Origin: CAZJRB01 sp964547995
Lineage (GTDB): Bacteria > Planctomycetota > Planctomycetia > Pirellulales > Thermoguttaceae
DNA: 55,990 bases
Assembly: GCA_964547995.1 (NCBI GenBank)
Contig: CAZJRB010000038.1
Span: forward strand, 1 to 55,990
Direction: 5' to 3'
The notes under the pieces are model-generated. The model was not told where the DNA came from and did not search any database. It worked only from the letters and a program-made list of their open reading frames with translations. Positions 1 to 7,803 of this stretch are shown piece after piece (positions within the stretch are counted from its first letter, which is position 1; each line of letters begins with the position of its first letter). A program made the translations under genes and the position numbers.

Positions 1-1
1 T

Positions 2-427
2 TGGGTTGTTTACGTGATCGGCATTTATGAGTTTGGGGACAGCTTCTTCGGCTCGGCTCGGAACGGATTGGACGAGGTTGACAATGACCCGGACGACGAA
101 TTGGCGGCGTTCGGCATCGGCGACCCCAAGACAAAAAAGGGGTACAGCGCGATTCCCATGGAGGTCCTTCGGGACGTTGGGGCACAACATAAATGGGACC
201 TCGACATAATTGCCCAAGTCGAGCGCCGCGTGGTTATTCACGAAATCGGCCACCAATTCGGACTCAAAGACGATATCCAGCCGGACAAGAAGCCGGAGCA
301 TGTCATGTGGTCCGCCGGTCGAGAAGCCGCCGAGGCTAACGAGGACCTGGCAAAGGATTTGCCGGCTAAGTTCAGGGACGAAGATATCAGAATTATTCGC
401 GAATTTGGCTCTGGCAAGAAACCATAA
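2..427 (+). CDS. C-terminal part of a metzincin-like zinc metallopeptidase (cut by window edge)
   Basis: The reading frame is open to the left edge, so only the C-terminal ~140 residues are seen. The key motif is HEIGHQFGLKDD, which fits the HExxHxxGxxD zinc site of metzincin-type peptidases with Asp as third ligand. About 18 residues on, 'HVMW' could be the Met-turn. The tail 'FRDEDIRIIREFG' resembles the end of large secreted planctomycete proteins carrying such peptidase domains. It lies 11 bp upstream of the HEAT protein at 439 and looks like the first visible gene of that cluster. The same plan (HExxH followed by I/V-M-x-W) recurs in the gene ending at 2715. Substrate unknown; the true start lies outside the window. 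Confidence 0.6.
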   Translation, partial: WVVYVIGIYEFGDSFFGSARNGLDEVDNDPDDELAAFGIGDPKTKKGYSAIPMEVLRDVGAQHKWDLDIIAQVERRVVIHEIGHQFGLKDDIQPDKKPEHVMWSAGREAAEANEDLAKDLPAKFRDEDIRIIREFGSGKKP

Positions 428-438
428 GGAGTAAGAAT

Positions 439-1077
439 ATGCAACGCTCATACAATCCTCCTTGCAAAAGCTCAGCGTTTGTCCTATTTTTAACCGCAAT
501 TGTATTGTTGTCTTCTAATGCTTCAATAGCATTTGCGGCTGAAGATAACGAGGATGTCGATCAAGAGGAGAAGATCGACTATCGGCCCGATCGCGTTCTT
601 ACAAAGGAGGAACGCAAGAAACTTCAAGAGCTTTCTAAAACCCTAATCACTAAGAGTACCAGTCCCAATGCGAATACTCGGAGTAGATCAGAAGTACATC
701 GCGGTTGGGCTGCGGACGACCTTGGGTACACCCATCACAAGGCTGCTTTGCCCGCCTTGTTTGCCGTTCTGAAGGACAAAACCGACTCGCCCGGAGTCCG
801 TGTAAATTGTATCTGCGCCCTCAAGCGGATTAACGACAAACGGGTCATTGAAGTCTTGATGGATGCCGCGCTGGACGACCATTACAACGTAGCAAATCAC
901 GCCAAGGACGCACTATTTTGTTTGCTGCCGGGGTCGTATCGTCTTGATCCAAAGTGGTCGAAGGAAAGGAAGGAGCAGGAAGTCGAGAAATGGCGGACCT
1001 GGTGGCGCGAGAACCGCGACAAACTGGAACGGCCAATACGCGAAAGCGCCTGGCGACCTCCGAAGAAGGAAAAGTAA
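439..1077 (+). CDS. exported HEAT-repeat-like protein (copy 1)
   Basis: This 212-residue protein has an N-terminal signal peptide (hydrophobic stretch around residues 13-34, ending 'SIAFAAED'). A start at 439 is supported by an AAGGAG seven bases upstream. After an acidic linker comes 'DYRPDRVLTKEE', then helical repeats of HEAT type ('HHKAALPALFAVLKD', 'VNCICALKRINDKRVIEVLMDA'). It ends with a tryptophan-rich helix 'VEKWRTWWRENRDK'. It is a clear paralogue of the gene at 4172-4837: the YRPDR-LTKEE block, the HEAT core and the WRxWW tail all align. HEAT repeats usually act as protein-binding scaffolds; no enzymatic residues are apparent. Placement between two peptidase-like genes suggests an accessory or inhibitor role, which is inference only. 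Confidence 0.75.
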   Translation: MQRSYNPPCKSSAFVLFLTAIVLLSSNASIAFAAEDNEDVDQEEKIDYRPDRVLTKEERKKLQELSKTLITKSTSPNANTRSRSEVHRGWAADDLGYTHHKAALPALFAVLKDKTDSPGVRVNCICALKRINDKRVIEVLMDAALDDHYNVANHAKDALFCLLPGSYRLDPKWSKERKEQEVEKWRTWWRENRDKLERPIRESAWRPPKKEK

Positions 1078-1179
1078 ACTCGTCCGTCGATCGTATCATC
1101 ATGCAACCCCCATTCCAACTCGGGCACCTGCTTCCACACGGAGTACATCGGTCGAGACTATCCGAAGAAGGGCTGCGAG

Positions 1180-2715
1180 GTGCAGATCAATAACACGCAC
1201 CACGATCCGAAGTGGGCTTACAAGAGCACGGATGACAAAGGAAGAATATACTCGAATCGCACGCCCGAACTCACGCCAGAAGACGACAAGCAGTATATCG
1301 ATGTGACCGTCAACATCAAGCCCCCGGACCTGACCTTGCCCGAAGAGGCTACGATTCTCTGGAATCTTTCGGACCCTGATGATCCATCAAATGAAGCCGG
1401 CGGCATCGGTAAGTATTCCCAGGCCATTCTCGATCCAAACGATTTCAAGGCCGGCGAGTATCTCGCGCAGAGACCGAATGATAACACGGGCGAAGTAGAA
1501 TCCCACATGCCAACCAACCATTATTTTGAACCAATATCGGAGGATTCTAAAGAATACACATTCAAGCCGAACAGTCTTACGCCGGAGAAGGTTAAGATAG
1601 GGAACGTGGATGCAAGTGTCGAAACTAAAATCATAGACGGCGTTTCCAAGATTCGCATCCACGTTTCCGACGACGGAGGCGACAATTTCAAGCTGGCCGT
1701 CAAGCTGGAAAACGGCGGCGATGCAGTTCCCACCAAGTGCATGAAGGACAAAACCGGCATTATGACCGTCTGGAAGCGACTCGATGTTGAATACCGCCTT
1801 ATGGAACCAAAACGCCCTCTGAATACGGAAGCTCTCGAGGATGTGATGCAGGACGCCTATGTTGAGCTACGTATTCCGCCGAAGGCAGAAAAGCTGACGC
1901 CAGCTCAGAACTTTATTGATCCGAAGAATGTGGGCTACGAGCAAAAAGCGGTGGACCTTGTCCGCAAGAAGTTCATAAACCAGGACGAGAAGCAGTGGCA
2001 CTTTCTCGCAGGCTGCAAAGCGGCAAGTCCTAGGCTGGACTTCAAGTTACGTCGGGGTTTTACAGCCACGGGTGAGCCCGAAGATGCGAAAACGTATCGA
2101 TCAGACAAGCGGATTCCTGCTGAACCAAGAATGCCCGGCCTTTGGCTTCAACCTTTGCCGTCACAACTGCAACCGCCACCTGCTAGTCCGCGTCAGCACC
2201 TGGCTTTTCGAATCAAAAGTGTAGTTCGTCAAACGGGGGTATTCACTGTTGAACCTATTGAATCAAAGTTTAAGTTTGGGAGTCAGGGGGTGCGAGATCC
2301 ATATTTTCAAGTAGACGGAGATCCACCGAATGCGCAGCCGGGCGATTCGTTTCGAGTAGTTGAAGCCCCGCTATTGGGTTTGGGGGGCGTTAGCCAGTCG
2401 AGTGGTCCGGGTAAGGGTCGTTGGGCATTGGTATTTGTCAAAACTGTTGAAACATGGGCTAAAGACGACGACAACATAGACGAGGATCTCGTTCTGAAAA
2501 TCGACACAGCCCACGAATTCGTTCATTCATTTAATATACACCATTTGTGCAACGAGCCGTCCATCAATGAAAAGGACCCTTGCATCATGCAATGGGCTAC
2601 AACACCCGTTGACAGATCGGATTTTCCATCAATAACCTGGCAAAATTTCAAGAACGGAAACGCCAAACTCTGTGCAAAGCACCTTATACAAATTCGCCAA
2701 GCGGAGGGTAAATGA
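1180..2715 (+). CDS. large protein with C-terminal metzincin-like zinc site
   Basis: The first two thirds look like beta-rich surface-protein material, with 'GGDNFKLAV' followed by 'MTVWKRLDVEYRLM', a block I recognise from large secreted bacterial proteins of unknown function. Near the C-terminus is HEFVHSFNIHH, an HExxHxxNxxH zinc site in which the usual metzincin Gly is Asn. About 17 residues on, 'CIMQW' resembles a Met-turn. No signal peptide follows the GTG at 1180. The frame is open back to the stop of the previous gene at 1077 and the upstream translation looks coding ('CFHTEYIGRDYPKKGCEV'), so the true N-terminus may be missing or the gene truncated. Its stop overlaps the next start (ATGA at 2712), implying translational coupling. 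Substrate unknown. Confidence 0.6.
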   Translation: MQINNTHHDPKWAYKSTDDKGRIYSNRTPELTPEDDKQYIDVTVNIKPPDLTLPEEATILWNLSDPDDPSNEAGGIGKYSQAILDPNDFKAGEYLAQRPNDNTGEVESHMPTNHYFEPISEDSKEYTFKPNSLTPEKVKIGNVDASVETKIIDGVSKIRIHVSDDGGDNFKLAVKLENGGDAVPTKCMKDKTGIMTVWKRLDVEYRLMEPKRPLNTEALEDVMQDAYVELRIPPKAEKLTPAQNFIDPKNVGYEQKAVDLVRKKFINQDEKQWHFLAGCKAASPRLDFKLRRGFTATGEPEDAKTYRSDKRIPAEPRMPGLWLQPLPSQLQPPPASPRQHLAFRIKSVVRQTGVFTVEPIESKFKFGSQGVRDPYFQVDGDPPNAQPGDSFRVVEAPLLGLGGVSQSSGPGKGRWALVFVKTVETWAKDDDNIDEDLVLKIDTAHEFVHSFNIHHLCNEPSINEKDPCIMQWATTPVDRSDFPSITWQNFKNGNAKLCAKHLIQIRQAEGK

Positions 2716-4175
2716 TGAAATTCACATATCTTGCGAACATCCTTGTGTGCTTCGTCGGATGCACATTCTTTCACGCGGCTGCATGCCGAGCGGATGAGGG
2801 CCAAGCAAACGAAGCACCGCTGAAGCTTACGATAGAAGCAAAGGCCGGAGGCGACTTTCTTCGGAAAGAGCCAATCGTTCTGTTGGTGCGATTGACCAAT
2901 CAGTCAAATAAGACAATTAGAGGGATCGTTTCGTTCAAGGGGGATTGGCAAAGTAAGCGCACGCTTACGTTCCACATTCGCCCTGAGAACAAGGGAAATG
3001 ACCCGTACCGCACCGACGACGGAATCGTATCAGCTCCCCACGGTGACGTTATCGATTTGCCTAAGGGAGCCAACTCTGTGGGACTGTTCTTTGTCTCCAG
3101 ATGCAGCGCGACTGTCGTACCGGGGCAATACACGATTCAAGGGGAATACTTTGTCGACCTTAGTCCGGATATTAAGCAATACAAGCGTTACGGCGAGAAC
3201 GGCAAGCGTCAGAGGGGCTTGTTGTCGAACGTGATTACTTTCAACATGAAGGAACCGGTTGGCAACGATGCCCAGGCATTGGAATTTCTTGTCAAAAAGC
3301 GCGGAATCCTATATTTACATCAGCCCATGAGCGAGGAATATGGAATCGAAGGTGGAATAGACAACAAAACCTACAGGGAATTTCTCGAAACGTATCCCCA
3401 CTCTCGTTATGCACCCTATGTCGCATATTCGCTAGCGGAGTACTATTTTGGGGAAAAGGAGTACGCCAAGGCGGGTCACTTCTATCGGATCGCTGAAAAA
3501 GCAACCAACAACATCCTTGCCCCCACGGCTTCCTATCAGATTGCGTGTTGCCTGATCGGTCTGGGAAGGACTGACGAAGGAAAACGGGAGCTCCGCGCCT
3601 TGATCAAGAAATATCCGGACCGCGAGTTTGTCCGCTCGGCAAAAGAGACGATCGACGAGTCGCCCCAAATGATCCTCGACGGGGTGATCGGGCACTGGCT
3701 GGCCCAGGAAGACGTGCCGAGGAGCAAGCTCGCCCAACGGCAAGAAGACCCCGTGTTTCTCGTCTCCAACAAGCACGTGCCCTTCTACTATCGGCCCCAT
3801 GTGAAAGGGCGAACCATTGTGTTTATCGACGAGCTTATCGCCTACGGCGAGGAGATTCCGACAGATTGCCCGAGCCTGATTCAGACGCCGCGAGGCCGCT
3901 ACGTGCCGGATTGGAGCGGCAAGCGACTGGACAAGACGCCGGAGACACCTCAAAAAGTGGAGAAGAAGGACCTCCCAGCGAAGTACTTTTATCCGACCGT
4001 CTTGCTCATTGATACAATGGAGATTGGCGGCGACAGAGCGAAGGTCGACATCACGGAGAATCCCCACCAGAACCACGGCGACGGCACAAGCGCCGGAACC
4101 TACGAACTGGTCAGAAAGGGCGACAAATGGATTATTGTCAAGGGCGGTCTTTCGTGGAAGCATCAGGAGCAGTGA
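2712..4175 (+). CDS. exported protein with beta-sandwich and TPR-like repeats
   Basis: This 487-residue protein has a signal peptide (residues ~1-27, 'FFHAAACRADE'). Residues ~35-165 look like an immunoglobulin-type beta domain ('EPIVLLVRLTNQSNKTI', 'GQYTIQGEYFVDLS'). Residues ~195-310 carry tetratricopeptide-like helices ('YREFLETYPHSRYAPYVAYSLAEYYF', then 'AGHFYRIAEKATNN' and 'ELRALIKKYPDREFVRSA') of the kind seen in YbgF/outer-lipoprotein proteins. The C-terminal ~160 residues end in an NTF2/SnoaL-flavoured 'GTYELVRKGDKWIIVKGG'. GGAGGG precedes the ATG, which overlaps the previous stop. It probably binds partners in the periplasm; no catalytic motif is seen. It overlaps the following HEAT gene by a GTGA junction. 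Confidence 0.65.
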   Translation: MMKFTYLANILVCFVGCTFFHAAACRADEGQANEAPLKLTIEAKAGGDFLRKEPIVLLVRLTNQSNKTIRGIVSFKGDWQSKRTLTFHIRPENKGNDPYRTDDGIVSAPHGDVIDLPKGANSVGLFFVSRCSATVVPGQYTIQGEYFVDLSPDIKQYKRYGENGKRQRGLLSNVITFNMKEPVGNDAQALEFLVKKRGILYLHQPMSEEYGIEGGIDNKTYREFLETYPHSRYAPYVAYSLAEYYFGEKEYAKAGHFYRIAEKATNNILAPTASYQIACCLIGLGRTDEGKRELRALIKKYPDREFVRSAKETIDESPQMILDGVIGHWLAQEDVPRSKLAQRQEDPVFLVSNKHVPFYYRPHVKGRTIVFIDELIAYGEEIPTDCPSLIQTPRGRYVPDWSGKRLDKTPETPQKVEKKDLPAKYFYPTVLLIDTMEIGGDRAKVDITENPHQNHGDGTSAGTYELVRKGDKWIIVKGGLSWKHQEQ

Positions 4176-4837
4176 CCGCGCTGTCGGCCCTGCTCTTGGC
4201 CTCAAGCGTCGCCTTGTTGTTTTCGTCGGTAAATGCTTCAACGGCGTTTTCGGCTGAAGAGAATGATGAGATTGACGAAGAGGCGAACGCCGATTATCGC
4301 CCGGATCGTACTCTGACAAAGGAAGAAGTTGAGAAGATACGCAAACTATCGCAAACCCTGCTCACAAAAACCATTGCAAGCGATGATTCTAATGTCAGAA
4401 ATCGTTGGCAAGGCAGAAGGTGCGTTGCTGCCACTCGACTAGGTAGCACACATCATAGAGATGCCCTGCCCGCGTTGATTACCACACTGAAAGACAGCAC
4501 CAACCCCGAGGATGTGCACGTATACTGTGTCACCGCACTAAAAGGGATTTACGACAAGCGCGTAGTGGATGCTCTTCTTGACGTTTGCGTGGATGAGCAC
4601 GGCAATGTAGAGGCACATGCTCAATCGGTTCTCAACTACATCTTCAGCAGGAATTTCCTTTCTAGCGACTCGTGGACCAAGGAGCGTCGCAAACAAGAGG
4701 TCCAGAAGTGGCGCGACTGGTGGAACGCGAATCGCGATAAGATGGAACTGGACCGCGCAAGACTCGGCGACCGCGAATGGCTGCAGCCGAGAAAAGTGCC
4801 GAAGGGAAAGGCGGCAAAGGAAGAACAACCATCGTAG
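4172..4837 (+). CDS. exported HEAT-repeat-like protein (copy 2)
   Basis: This is a paralogue of the protein at 439-1077, sharing 'DYRPDRTLTKEE', the HEAT core ('HHRDALPALITTLKD', 'YDKRVVDALLDVCVDEHGNV') and the tail 'VQKWRDWWNANRDKME'. An ATG at 4127 lies in the same frame, but the GTG at 4172 is preferred. It forms a four-base GTGA overlap with the previous stop, follows AGGAG closely, and starts directly into a signal peptide ('LSALLLASSVALLF...FSAEE'). The C-terminus is basic and Lys-rich. As in copy 1, the HEAT core is followed by a W-x-x-WW helix. Two copies flanking peptidase and TPR genes suggest a duplicated gene cassette. Biochemical role unknown. Confidence 0.7.
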   Translation: MTALSALLLASSVALLFSSVNASTAFSAEENDEIDEEANADYRPDRTLTKEEVEKIRKLSQTLLTKTIASDDSNVRNRWQGRRCVAATRLGSTHHRDALPALITTLKDSTNPEDVHVYCVTALKGIYDKRVVDALLDVCVDEHGNVEAHAQSVLNYIFSRNFLSSDSWTKERRKQEVQKWRDWWNANRDKMELDRARLGDREWLQPRKVPKGKAAKEEQPS

Positions 4838-5190
4838 GCGCATCCCTCACTCAACTCCAGCATCGTTGTCCTGCCGGAAACAAGGCAAATCTCAGTTATT
4901 CTCTCAAGGAAACCAACTCCACAGAACCATCCTGATATTCATGAGCTCGAGCCTAGTTGCCGCGCTCCTTCTGCCACATATCCGCAAGCCGTCGCTGAAG
5001 AGTACCTTTTGGAATTAGCTCAAGTAAGTCCCCCCTCCTCATCTGGCGCCAGAATCCCGAGATACAGCGCCGACCAAAGGGCCCAGTCAAGCTGTGGCGC
5101 CTTAGAACTCGTAAATCTGTTATTTCCTAGAATCTTGATTTGCGGTATAGGTATTCCTCCGTTTCTCGAAGGATCGAATAAGGAGGATTT
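4838..5190 (+). other. intergenic stretch without a convincing gene
   Basis: No well-supported coding frame is seen in this ~350 bp. The last 40 bases are A+T-rich and end with a strong AGGAGG at 5181-5186 that serves the 28-residue ORF at 5191. Frames running through the stretch lack initiation signals and look like chance openings or decayed sequence. Confidence 0.4.
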
Positions 5191-5277
5191 ATGATGCAAG
5201 ATGCAGAACGTTTGCACGACCAGGTGAATTTGGTATTTTCCCGACTGAACGAGGACATCGGCCGAAACCGAAGGTAA
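5191..5277 (+). CDS. 28-residue ORF with a near-perfect SD, in frame with the downstream kinase
   Basis: AAGGAGG lies just upstream of ATGATG at 5191. The frame runs 28 codons (MMQDAERLHD...NEDIGRNRR) to TAA at 5275, then three bases separate it from the ATG of the kinase at 5281, which is in the same frame. The peptide is charged and helical with no signal sequence. It could be a leader peptide coupled to the kinase, or the original kinase N-terminus cut by a nonsense mutation, with reinitiation at 5281. The kinase start itself has no obvious SD, so coupling is plausible. No homologue is recognised. Confidence 0.45.
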   Translation: MMQDAERLHDQVNLVFSRLNEDIGRNRR

Positions 5278-5280
5278 GCG

Positions 5281-6159
5281 ATGAACAGCGCGAATTGCAC
5301 AAACGTACGCACACACCAAGGCCGGGCGTGCGGGGTCGACGAACTGACTGAAAATCAACTGCGGCGCCTGCTCGAGCAACCCGAGCAACTCCTCTGGCGG
5401 CACATCGACCGCCCGGTCAAGATCAGTCACACTTCCCTGATCGTGGTCGCCGACATAACCCTTGCAGAAAAAAAGGTCTCAGCCGCCTACAAGCAGTACC
5501 GGCCTCGCAATTGGCGGAAATCGCTGTTGGGATGGTTTCGCGCCAGTCGCGCCCGCCGGAGCTGGGTTCTCGGACGGATACTGTGCGACCGGCACGTCAC
5601 TACCGCGAGACCGTTGGCCATGTGTGAACCTCGGGGCCTGTTGGCCCGGCGAAGCTATCTGGCCACCGAGTGGATCGATGATGCCGAGAACTTGCACCTC
5701 TACGCCTGGCGGTTGACCTCTTGTCCAATCCGCGAACGGCTCCGGCGGGTCTCCCGCTGTGCCGAGAGTCTCGGCCGGTTGCTGGGGCGGATGCACGCGG
5801 CGGGGATTGCCAACCGTGACCTCAAAGCCGCGAATCTACTCGTCGTCGACCCGGATGACCGGCCGGTAAAGGACGAGCCGGAGACTTACATGATCGATCC
5901 CGACGGCGCCCGGGTTTGCCGGCGATTGACTCCACAGCGGCGTGCGGCCGACCTCGCCACCCTGGCCGTCGGACTCCACGCCCACCCATGGATAACGCGG
6001 ACGATTTGCTGGCGGTTTCTCCGTGCCTATGCCGGTCAGTTTCCGCACGGTACGACCGCCTCGACCAGGGCCGCGCGAAAAAATCTGTGGCTCGATATCT
6101 CGGCGAGAAGCCGGCGGATCATCCGCCGAATGCGCCGCCGCCGGGAACAGATACTCTGA
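5281..6159 (+). CDS. lipopolysaccharide kinase (WaaP/Kdo kinase-like)
   Basis: This 292-residue protein belongs to the small protein-kinase-fold family that phosphorylates lipid A core sugars (WaaP/KdkA-like, RIO-related). Visible motifs are 'YKQYRPRN' near residue 70 (likely the ATP-anchoring Lys region), 'HAAGIANRDLKAANLLV' (catalytic loop; HRD is replaced by NRD) and 'YMIDPDGARV' in place of the DFG segment, as is usual in this family. The C-terminus is very Arg-rich. In Gram-negative planctomycetes such kinases probably modify LPS core or a related glycan at the inner-membrane face; the acceptor is inferred from the family only. It follows a 28-codon ORF by three bases. No further LPS genes are adjacent. 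Confidence 0.75.
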   Translation: MNSANCTNVRTHQGRACGVDELTENQLRRLLEQPEQLLWRHIDRPVKISHTSLIVVADITLAEKKVSAAYKQYRPRNWRKSLLGWFRASRARRSWVLGRILCDRHVTTARPLAMCEPRGLLARRSYLATEWIDDAENLHLYAWRLTSCPIRERLRRVSRCAESLGRLLGRMHAAGIANRDLKAANLLVVDPDDRPVKDEPETYMIDPDGARVCRRLTPQRRAADLATLAVGLHAHPWITRTICWRFLRAYAGQFPHGTTASTRAARKNLWLDISARSRRIIRRMRRRREQIL

Positions 6160-6205
6160 GAAACCACCGCCGGCTTGCGGTCCATGGCGGGCAACTTTAA
6201 CCCGT

Positions 6206-6352
6206 TCAGTAATGCGATCGCGATCCAAACCCGCGAAGACAGAAAAGGCCGAGAACAATCGCGGCAACCCCCAGTAGTATCCAGTGCTGGGTAGTCATCC
6301 CGTCGGCAAAACGAAGGATGTCCTGCCAGAGATTGTGCATCGTCGTGTGCAT
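6206..6352 (-). CDS. small single-span membrane protein (48 aa)
   Basis: The frame extends further upstream, but ATG at 6352 is preceded by GAGGA at seven bases and begins a sensible small protein: an amphipathic N-terminus (MHTTMHNLWQDILRFADG), one hydrophobic span ('WILLGVAAIVLGLFCL') and a short basic tail ('RGFGSRSHY'). Nothing in it suggests an enzymatic role. It lies between the kinase and the beta-helix gene on the opposite strand to the kinase. Codon usage and the clean SD support a real gene; function unknown. Confidence 0.55.
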   Translation of the reverse strand: MHTTMHNLWQDILRFADGMTTQHWILLGVAAIVLGLFCLRGFGSRSHY

Positions 6353-6449
6353 CGCATCATCCTCATAAAGTGTAGCCCACGGACCATGGCAATGCAAGAA
6401 ATCCTGAGGAGCTTCGCCCGCGAGGAGCGGGAACACGAGGCAAAATTGC

Positions 6450-7526
6450 TCAAGGAACCACCCGTGGCGGATCGGCACCGTAGGCGTTGTCGCTTACCCG
6501 GGTCTTCTCGGATGCGCGGACGGCGAGCTTGGGTTCCTTGTGGCGAGGAAACCAGTTGCGATCGACCTTGCAGGCGTCCTCCGGGACGCCGCGGATGACA
6601 ATGGGTGTGTTCGGGGCGCGGAAGGTATTGTGGTGGATCAGGATCGTCGTGCCGGCAATGTCGGTGCCGTCCTTGCGGTCGCGCCCGCCGTGCATGTCAA
6701 AACAGTGGCTCAGCGAGGTGCCCAACTCGACGTTGTGCCGGGCCTCGTAGCCGCAGCCGGGTCGCCCGGTCCCGGCGATGGAATGCCGGTTGAAGTCGAA
6801 CAGGTTCCGCTCGATCAGCGACGCCGCGACGTTGTGGCAGACGCCGTAACCCAGCCCCTGGTACTGGCAGTGGTGGATGAAATTGTGATGGATGTGGTGC
6901 CGGTCGCCCTTGATCAGATCAACGCCGGCGTGGCTGAAGCCGGAAATCTCGCAGTTGTCAACCTCCAGCCCGGAATGTTCCGTGCGGATGCCGTTGGAAG
7001 TCGGCAGCTTGTAGTAATACGTGCGTCCGCGCCCTTCGGCGAACGAGCGGCGGTGATGGTCGAGATACCGCTTGGAATTGGGGCCCCGGATTCGCAGGCC
7101 GGTCACTCGCGCGTCGGGGCCGGCAATGCGGATCAGCACCGGCGTCTTCAGGGCGTCGGAGCAGATCAGCGCTCCGGGGGATTGCTCCCGGCCGCGATCA
7201 CTCGCGAGCGTTACTCCGGCGGGGACCTCGAGAACGAGTTGTTCGATGTAGACCCGTGCGGTACAGTCGATTTCCGTCTGGCCGGGAATGAAGACGACCT
7301 GGCCCGCCTTCGCCTTGCCGAGGGCTTCGAGCAGCTCATCGAGGTTCTTGGCGGTGAAATCGCCGTTGGTGATGATCTTTGTGTAACCGCGTCCGCCGCC
7401 GACCGGGCCGGCGTCGTCCGCCTCGGCGCCGTAGGTCTCGTCGCCCAATTTGACAAACGTTGCGTTCTCCGCATAAGTCGAAGCGGCAAGCAACAGTAAC
7501 ACAGCCAACGTGAATACTCGAAACAT
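6450..7526 (-). CDS. secreted right-handed beta-helix (pectate-lyase-like) protein
   Basis: The start at 7526 is chosen because GGAGGG lies seven bases upstream and the protein opens with a signal peptide (MFRVFTLAVLLLLAASTYA). The mature ~340 residues show 'EALGKAKAGQVVFIPGQTEID', the typical first coil of pectate-lyase/polygalacturonase-fold proteins. Then come Asn/His-rich coils ('HHIHHNFIHHC', 'HNVELGTSLSHCFDMHGG', 'ILIHHNTFRAPNTPIVI') characteristic of parallel beta-helices. Substrate is probably an extracellular polysaccharide, but catalytic residues cannot be assigned by eye. It is transcribed away from the PIG-L gene, with a palindromic element (7611-7698) between them. Enzyme or binding protein are both possible. 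Confidence 0.7.
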   Translation of the reverse strand: MFRVFTLAVLLLLAASTYAENATFVKLGDETYGAEADDAGPVGGGRGYTKIITNGDFTAKNLDELLEALGKAKAGQVVFIPGQTEIDCTARVYIEQLVLEVPAGVTLASDRGREQSPGALICSDALKTPVLIRIAGPDARVTGLRIRGPNSKRYLDHHRRSFAEGRGRTYYYKLPTSNGIRTEHSGLEVDNCEISGFSHAGVDLIKGDRHHIHHNFIHHCQYQGLGYGVCHNVAASLIERNLFDFNRHSIAGTGRPGCGYEARHNVELGTSLSHCFDMHGGRDRKDGTDIAGTTILIHHNTFRAPNTPIVIRGVPEDACKVDRNWFPRHKEPKLAVRASEKTRVSDNAYGADPPRVVP

Positions 7527-7610
7527 GAGCGGCCCTCCCACAATACCCGGTCCAGTGCGGCTCCTATTCTTGCAGCATCGACTGATTTCGTCAACGCGGG
7601 TGTCTCTTAT

Positions 7611-7698
7611 CATAAAGCCGCGACCGTCGGTCGCGCCGAATCACCGGTCGCGATAGTCTCGGGCAACGCCTGGCGCGACCAACGGTCGCGGCTTTATA
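7611..7698. repeat. family-A palindromic element, copy 1
   Basis: The left arm reads ATAAAGCCGCGACC-gtc-GGTCGCGCC and the right arm GGCGCGACC-aac-GGTCGCGGCTTTAT. Each arm is itself a small palindrome, and the two arms are inverted copies of each other around ~35 bp. Full copies recur at 27051, 42927 and 55812, and half copies at 30468 and 31081. It sits between divergent genes. No coding potential; best described as a MITE/REP-like element. Confidence 0.85.
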
Positions 7699-7711
7699 CA
7701 CCGGTGCGTGG

Positions 7712-7739
7712 TTGTATCGCTACCGGCGCCTGGTATAAT
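7712..7739 (+). promoter_or_regulatory. candidate sigma-70 promoter for the PIG-L/NagB pair
   Basis: A perfect TATAAT at 7734-7739 is preceded, after 16 bp, by TTGTAT (7712-7717). The predicted transcript would start near 7746, about 58 bases before the ATG at 7804. It lies just downstream of the family-A element. Confidence 0.5.
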
Positions 7740-7803
7740 CTCACCCGGCAACGGTCCGGGGGCGGGTGCCCCCTCCTTTGCTGTTTTGGTACGAGGTATC
7801 GAG

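Noticed and set aside
3432..4319. 295-codon minus-strand frame opposite the TPR-like gene.
   Set aside because: Shadow of a gene with signal peptide, SD and coupled overlaps.
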